From: Salinisphaera sp.
Lineage (GTDB): Bacteria > Pseudomonadota > Gammaproteobacteria > Nevskiales > Salinisphaeraceae
DNA length: 64,000 nucleotides
Reading direction: 5' to 3'
NCBI RefSeq assembly: GCF_002729955.1
Contig: NZ_PBYA01000004.1
Coordinates: 75,503-139,502 of the forward strand
Below are positions 62,427 through 64,000 of the stretch, in pieces. Under the pieces are notes generated by a model. It did no database searches. It had not been told where the DNA came from and was given only the letters and a program-made list of their open reading frames with translations. Within the stretch, counting starts at the first letter, position 1, and each line of letters starts with the position of its first letter. A program made the position numbers and the translations under genes.

Positions 62427-62447
62427 AAATGAAATAACATTACATTT
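62427..62447 (-). promoter_or_regulatory. putative Zur-like palindrome of the TonB receptor
   Basis: On the minus strand AAATGTAAT (62447-62439) and ATTTCATTT (62435-62427) form an imperfect 21-bp palindrome centred on GTT. It is more degenerate than the 59247 box and lacks the GTTATAAC core, but lies 21 bases before the start codon. Confidence 0.42.
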
Positions 62448-62482
62448 GTATCACGTGGGTAAAGCCACACCCAAACCGTACT

Positions 62483-63094
62483 TCAGTCCTGTGCGTGAAT
62501 GAGCCCGGCCCAGAACACCGTCCAGCTCGAAGTCAGGCGACGCCGATATTCGGCTTCGTCGTAGATGAAGCGCTGGCTGTAAAGGCCGTCCATCAGGCAA
62601 TAGAAGGCATCGAGAAAAGCGCGTTCGCCAACGTTTCGCCAGCAGCCCTCGCGCTGGCCCTGCAGATAGAGATCGCGCAAGGCGCTGTCGATACGTCGTT
62701 CGTTGGCGGCGTTTATTTCACGAATCTGCGCGGCCAGCGGCTCCGGCGGAAACAAAAGACAGCGCTTGTAGAACGCCCCCTGGGACTCGGTGAAGATGAA
62801 TACGCTCAAATCCTCGACCAGCGCATGCAGCCGGGTCTTCACATCGGCTTCGGCATGCCGGGCAAGGCTTGCGTCCTGAACCACGAAGAAGGCGGCCTCC
62901 ACCTGGGCCACGAGGTCGAGAAACAGCGCCGCCTTGCTGTCGATATGGTTGTAGAGCGAGGGCTTGCGGATCCCCACGCCGTCGGCGATCTGCGCGAGCG
63001 TAGTGGCTTCATAGCCCTGGCGCGCGAACAGCGCGAGGGCAGTCGTTTGGATACGTTCGGCGGTCGATGCGGCAGCGTCATTCATCGTGCCCAT
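62483..63094 (-). CDS. TetR-family regulator of the paired SMR pump
   Basis: A 203-residue TetR repressor. The N-terminal helix-turn-helix reads TALALFARQGYEATTLAQIADGVGIRKPSLYNHIDSKAALF; the remainder is a helical ligand domain. ATG 63094 is used; ATG 63085 and TTG 63109 are alternatives. It faces the SMR genes across 85 bases containing the palindrome ACTAACG-AC-CGTTAGT, the likely operator. Ligands are probably cationic drugs or biocides, by analogy with QacR. Confidence 0.87.
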   Translation of the reverse strand: MGTMNDAAASTAERIQTTALALFARQGYEATTLAQIADGVGIRKPSLYNHIDSKAALFLDLVAQVEAAFFVVQDASLARHAEADVKTRLHALVEDLSVFIFTESQGAFYKRCLLFPPEPLAAQIREINAANERRIDSALRDLYLQGQREGCWRNVGERAFLDAFYCLMDGLYSQRFIYDEAEYRRRLTSSWTVFWAGLIHAQD

Positions 63095-63123
63095 TCTAGC
63101 CTGACCCAACCGATCGACCGGAC

Positions 63124-63173
63124 TTGAAATCGCGCCATGCCGGCTTATACTAACGACCGTTAGTTAGCAGGAG
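63124..63173 (+). promoter_or_regulatory. promoter and TetR operator of the SMR pair
   Basis: TTGAAA (63124-63129), a 16-base spacer and TATACT (63146-63151) form a good sigma-70 promoter. The operator palindrome ACTAACG-AC-CGTTAGT (63149-63164) overlaps the -10 element, and AGGAG (63169-63173) is the ribosome site of the first SMR gene. Binding of the TetR protein here would block RNA polymerase. Confidence 0.75.
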
Positions 63174-63179
63174 TCAGAA

Positions 63180-63512
63180 ATGCGTAGCGTGATGTGGCTG
63201 GTACTGGCCGCCGCCGCGGAAGTCGGCTGGATTTCCGGCCTCAACGCCGCCGACAGCGTCGTCGACTGGGTAGCAACCGGGGGTTGCGTGGTCGCGAGTT
63301 TCAGCCTGGCGCTGCTCGCCGCACGCCGGCTGGCCGCGACCACGGTCTATATCCTGTTCGTCGGCCTGGGTACGGCGGGCACTGCCCTGCTCGACCATTT
63401 CGCCTTTGGCATGCATTTCGACCCGGCCGCGCTGGCCTGGCTGACGCTGCTGCTGGCGGCGGTCTGCGGGCTCAAGCTCACCGCCACATCGACCGCGAAG
63501 GCCACGTCATGA
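63180..63512 (+). CDS. SMR-family efflux subunit A
   Basis: A 110-residue small multidrug resistance protein with four helices. The essential membrane Glu is Glu14 (VLAAAAEVGWISGLNAAD). Helix 4 has TLLLAAVCGLKLTA. It overlaps the second SMR gene by four bases; paired SMR genes usually form heterodimers such as YkkCD or EbrAB. The TetR gene and operator lie directly upstream. Confidence 0.88.
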   Translation: MRSVMWLVLAAAAEVGWISGLNAADSVVDWVATGGCVVASFSLALLAARRLAATTVYILFVGLGTAGTALLDHFAFGMHFDPAALAWLTLLLAAVCGLKLTATSTAKATS

Positions 63513-63823
63513 GCTGGCTGGCCCTGCTCTGTGCCGGGGCTTTTGAAATCGTGGGCGTGGCCGGTTTCGAACGTCTGACCCGGCGGGTCTATCTCTCTGG
63601 TCTGGTGCTGGGCGTGGGCGGCTTCGGCCTGGGGCTGACCTGTCTGCATTACGCCATGCACAGCATCCCCATGGCCGTGGCCTACGGCGTGTTCACCGGC
63701 GTGGGCGCTGTGGGCAGCACCCTGCTGGGCATCCTGTTCTGGGGCGATTCCGCCCGCCCGGCGCGGCTTGTGTGCGTGCTGGCAATCGTGGTCGCAGTTA
63801 TCGGGCTCAAGAGCAGTTATTGA
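63509..63823 (+). CDS. SMR-family efflux subunit B
   Basis: A 104-residue SMR protein starting at the ATGA overlap. The essential Glu is Glu13 (LLCAGAFEIVGVAGF), with SIPMAVAYGVFTGVGAVGSTLLGILFWGDSARPARL as the helix 3 region. It likely pairs with the upstream SMR subunit to expel hydrophobic cations. Confidence 0.88.
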   Translation: MSWLALLCAGAFEIVGVAGFERLTRRVYLSGLVLGVGGFGLGLTCLHYAMHSIPMAVAYGVFTGVGAVGSTLLGILFWGDSARPARLVCVLAIVVAVIGLKSSY

Positions 63824-63850
63824 CTGCCTACGAGACTCGGCGGACGAGGA

Positions 63851-63880
63851 AGTCCGCAAATGAACGCTAAAAGCGCAAAT
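63851..63880 (+). repeat. copy of the dispersed GTCCGCAAATGAACGC repeat
   Basis: AGTCCGCAAATGAACGC begins at 63851 and is followed by an AAAGCGCAAAT tail, 28 bases after the SMR stop. The window ends with AAGTCCGC (63993-64000), which could be the start of another copy cut by the edge. Confidence 0.7.
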
Positions 63881-64000
63881 TAGAGTGAGCGATTCAACCC
63901 GCGTCTTTTGCACGCGCCACAGAAGCCGTGCCCTGTTGGCTTACGGCCTGGCGGCCCAAGCCAATCTACGCGGCCTCGGCCAACGCCCCATAAAGTCCGC

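Noticed and set aside
1..64000. CRISPR arrays, rRNA or tRNA genes, riboswitches
   Set aside because: No regularly spaced repeats, cloverleaf ends with CCA context or known riboswitch cores were recognised while reading; a covariance-model search would settle weak cases.

Overview
The window is a GC-rich bacterial chromosome segment. It carries dapF-DUF484-xerC-hslVU, a complete-looking valine degradation operon, TonB-dependent uptake, Zur and DksA-type regulators, and paired SMR pumps. That gene set suggests a halotolerant or marine gammaproteobacterium; Salinisphaera is my best guess, an inference from gene content and codon style and not from any search. No rRNA, tRNA or CRISPR array was recognised.

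Layout. (1) 1-4.3 kb: an alpha/beta hydrolase, a TIGR01777-type epimerase, then an AT-rich island (about 2.15-3.45 kb) with two genes that match phage lambda RexA and RexB in sequence pattern, order and topology. (2) 4.3-10 kb: an allantoin/ureide operon (ureidoglycine aminohydrolase, GntR regulator, PuuE allantoinase, ureidoglycolate lyase, NCS1 permease). A 275-bp MITE-like element then separates it from a racemase-family protein lacking one of its two catalytic cysteines. (3) 10.4-24.1 kb: a thiolase, two chemoreceptors (NIT-type, and a cytosolic PAS-PAS BdlA-like one), a diguanylate cyclase, a bestrophin-like channel, a Baeyer-Villiger-type monooxygenase, a metallophosphoesterase lipoprotein and a MarR remnant. 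(4) 24.4-31 kb: an acyl-ACP-reductase-like protein with a large unassigned N-terminal half, an amidase with a GatC-like small partner, an AraC regulator, a small SDR and a ParE-type toxin-antitoxin pair. (5) 31-38.5 kb: housekeeping genes DUF971-hslU-hslV-xerC-DUF484-dapF, then a PCu(A)C lipoprotein divergent from merC-like and zur genes across a Zur-like palindrome. (6) 38.6-48.5 kb: valine/isobutyrate catabolism (acyl-CoA synthetase, mmsB, HIBYL-CoA hydrolase, enoyl-CoA hydratase, acyl-CoA dehydrogenase, mmsA, GntP permease) with a divergent AraC regulator. (7) 48.7-62.5 kb: a sulfatase-fold membrane enzyme, then a zinc block. (8) 62.5-64 kb: a TetR regulator controlling a paired SMR efflux system.

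The unifying theme of 36.5-38 kb and 50.6-62.5 kb is zinc. GTTATA-type palindromes resembling the known gammaproteobacterial Zur box lie before the PCu(A)C/MerC-Zur locus, an ABC-FtsX-DUF3299 operon, a class III alcohol dehydrogenase and a dksA2-COG0523 operon; a weaker one lies before a ZnuD-like receptor plus ZIP transporter. Two of these genes look zinc-sparing. The DksA paralogue keeps two of four zinc-finger cysteines. The alcohol dehydrogenase keeps its catalytic zinc ligands but has lost two of four structural-zinc cysteines. A SmtB-like sensor and a tandem-repeat histidine-rich protein add a likely zinc-excess arm.

The strongest candidates for something new are the chromosomal RexAB-like pair, the apparently Zur-controlled dehydrogenase without an intact structural zinc site, the ABC permease with a histidine-rich loop, the PCu(A)C/MerC/Zur locus, the Gly-for-Cys racemase homologue and the two-part AAR-like reductase.
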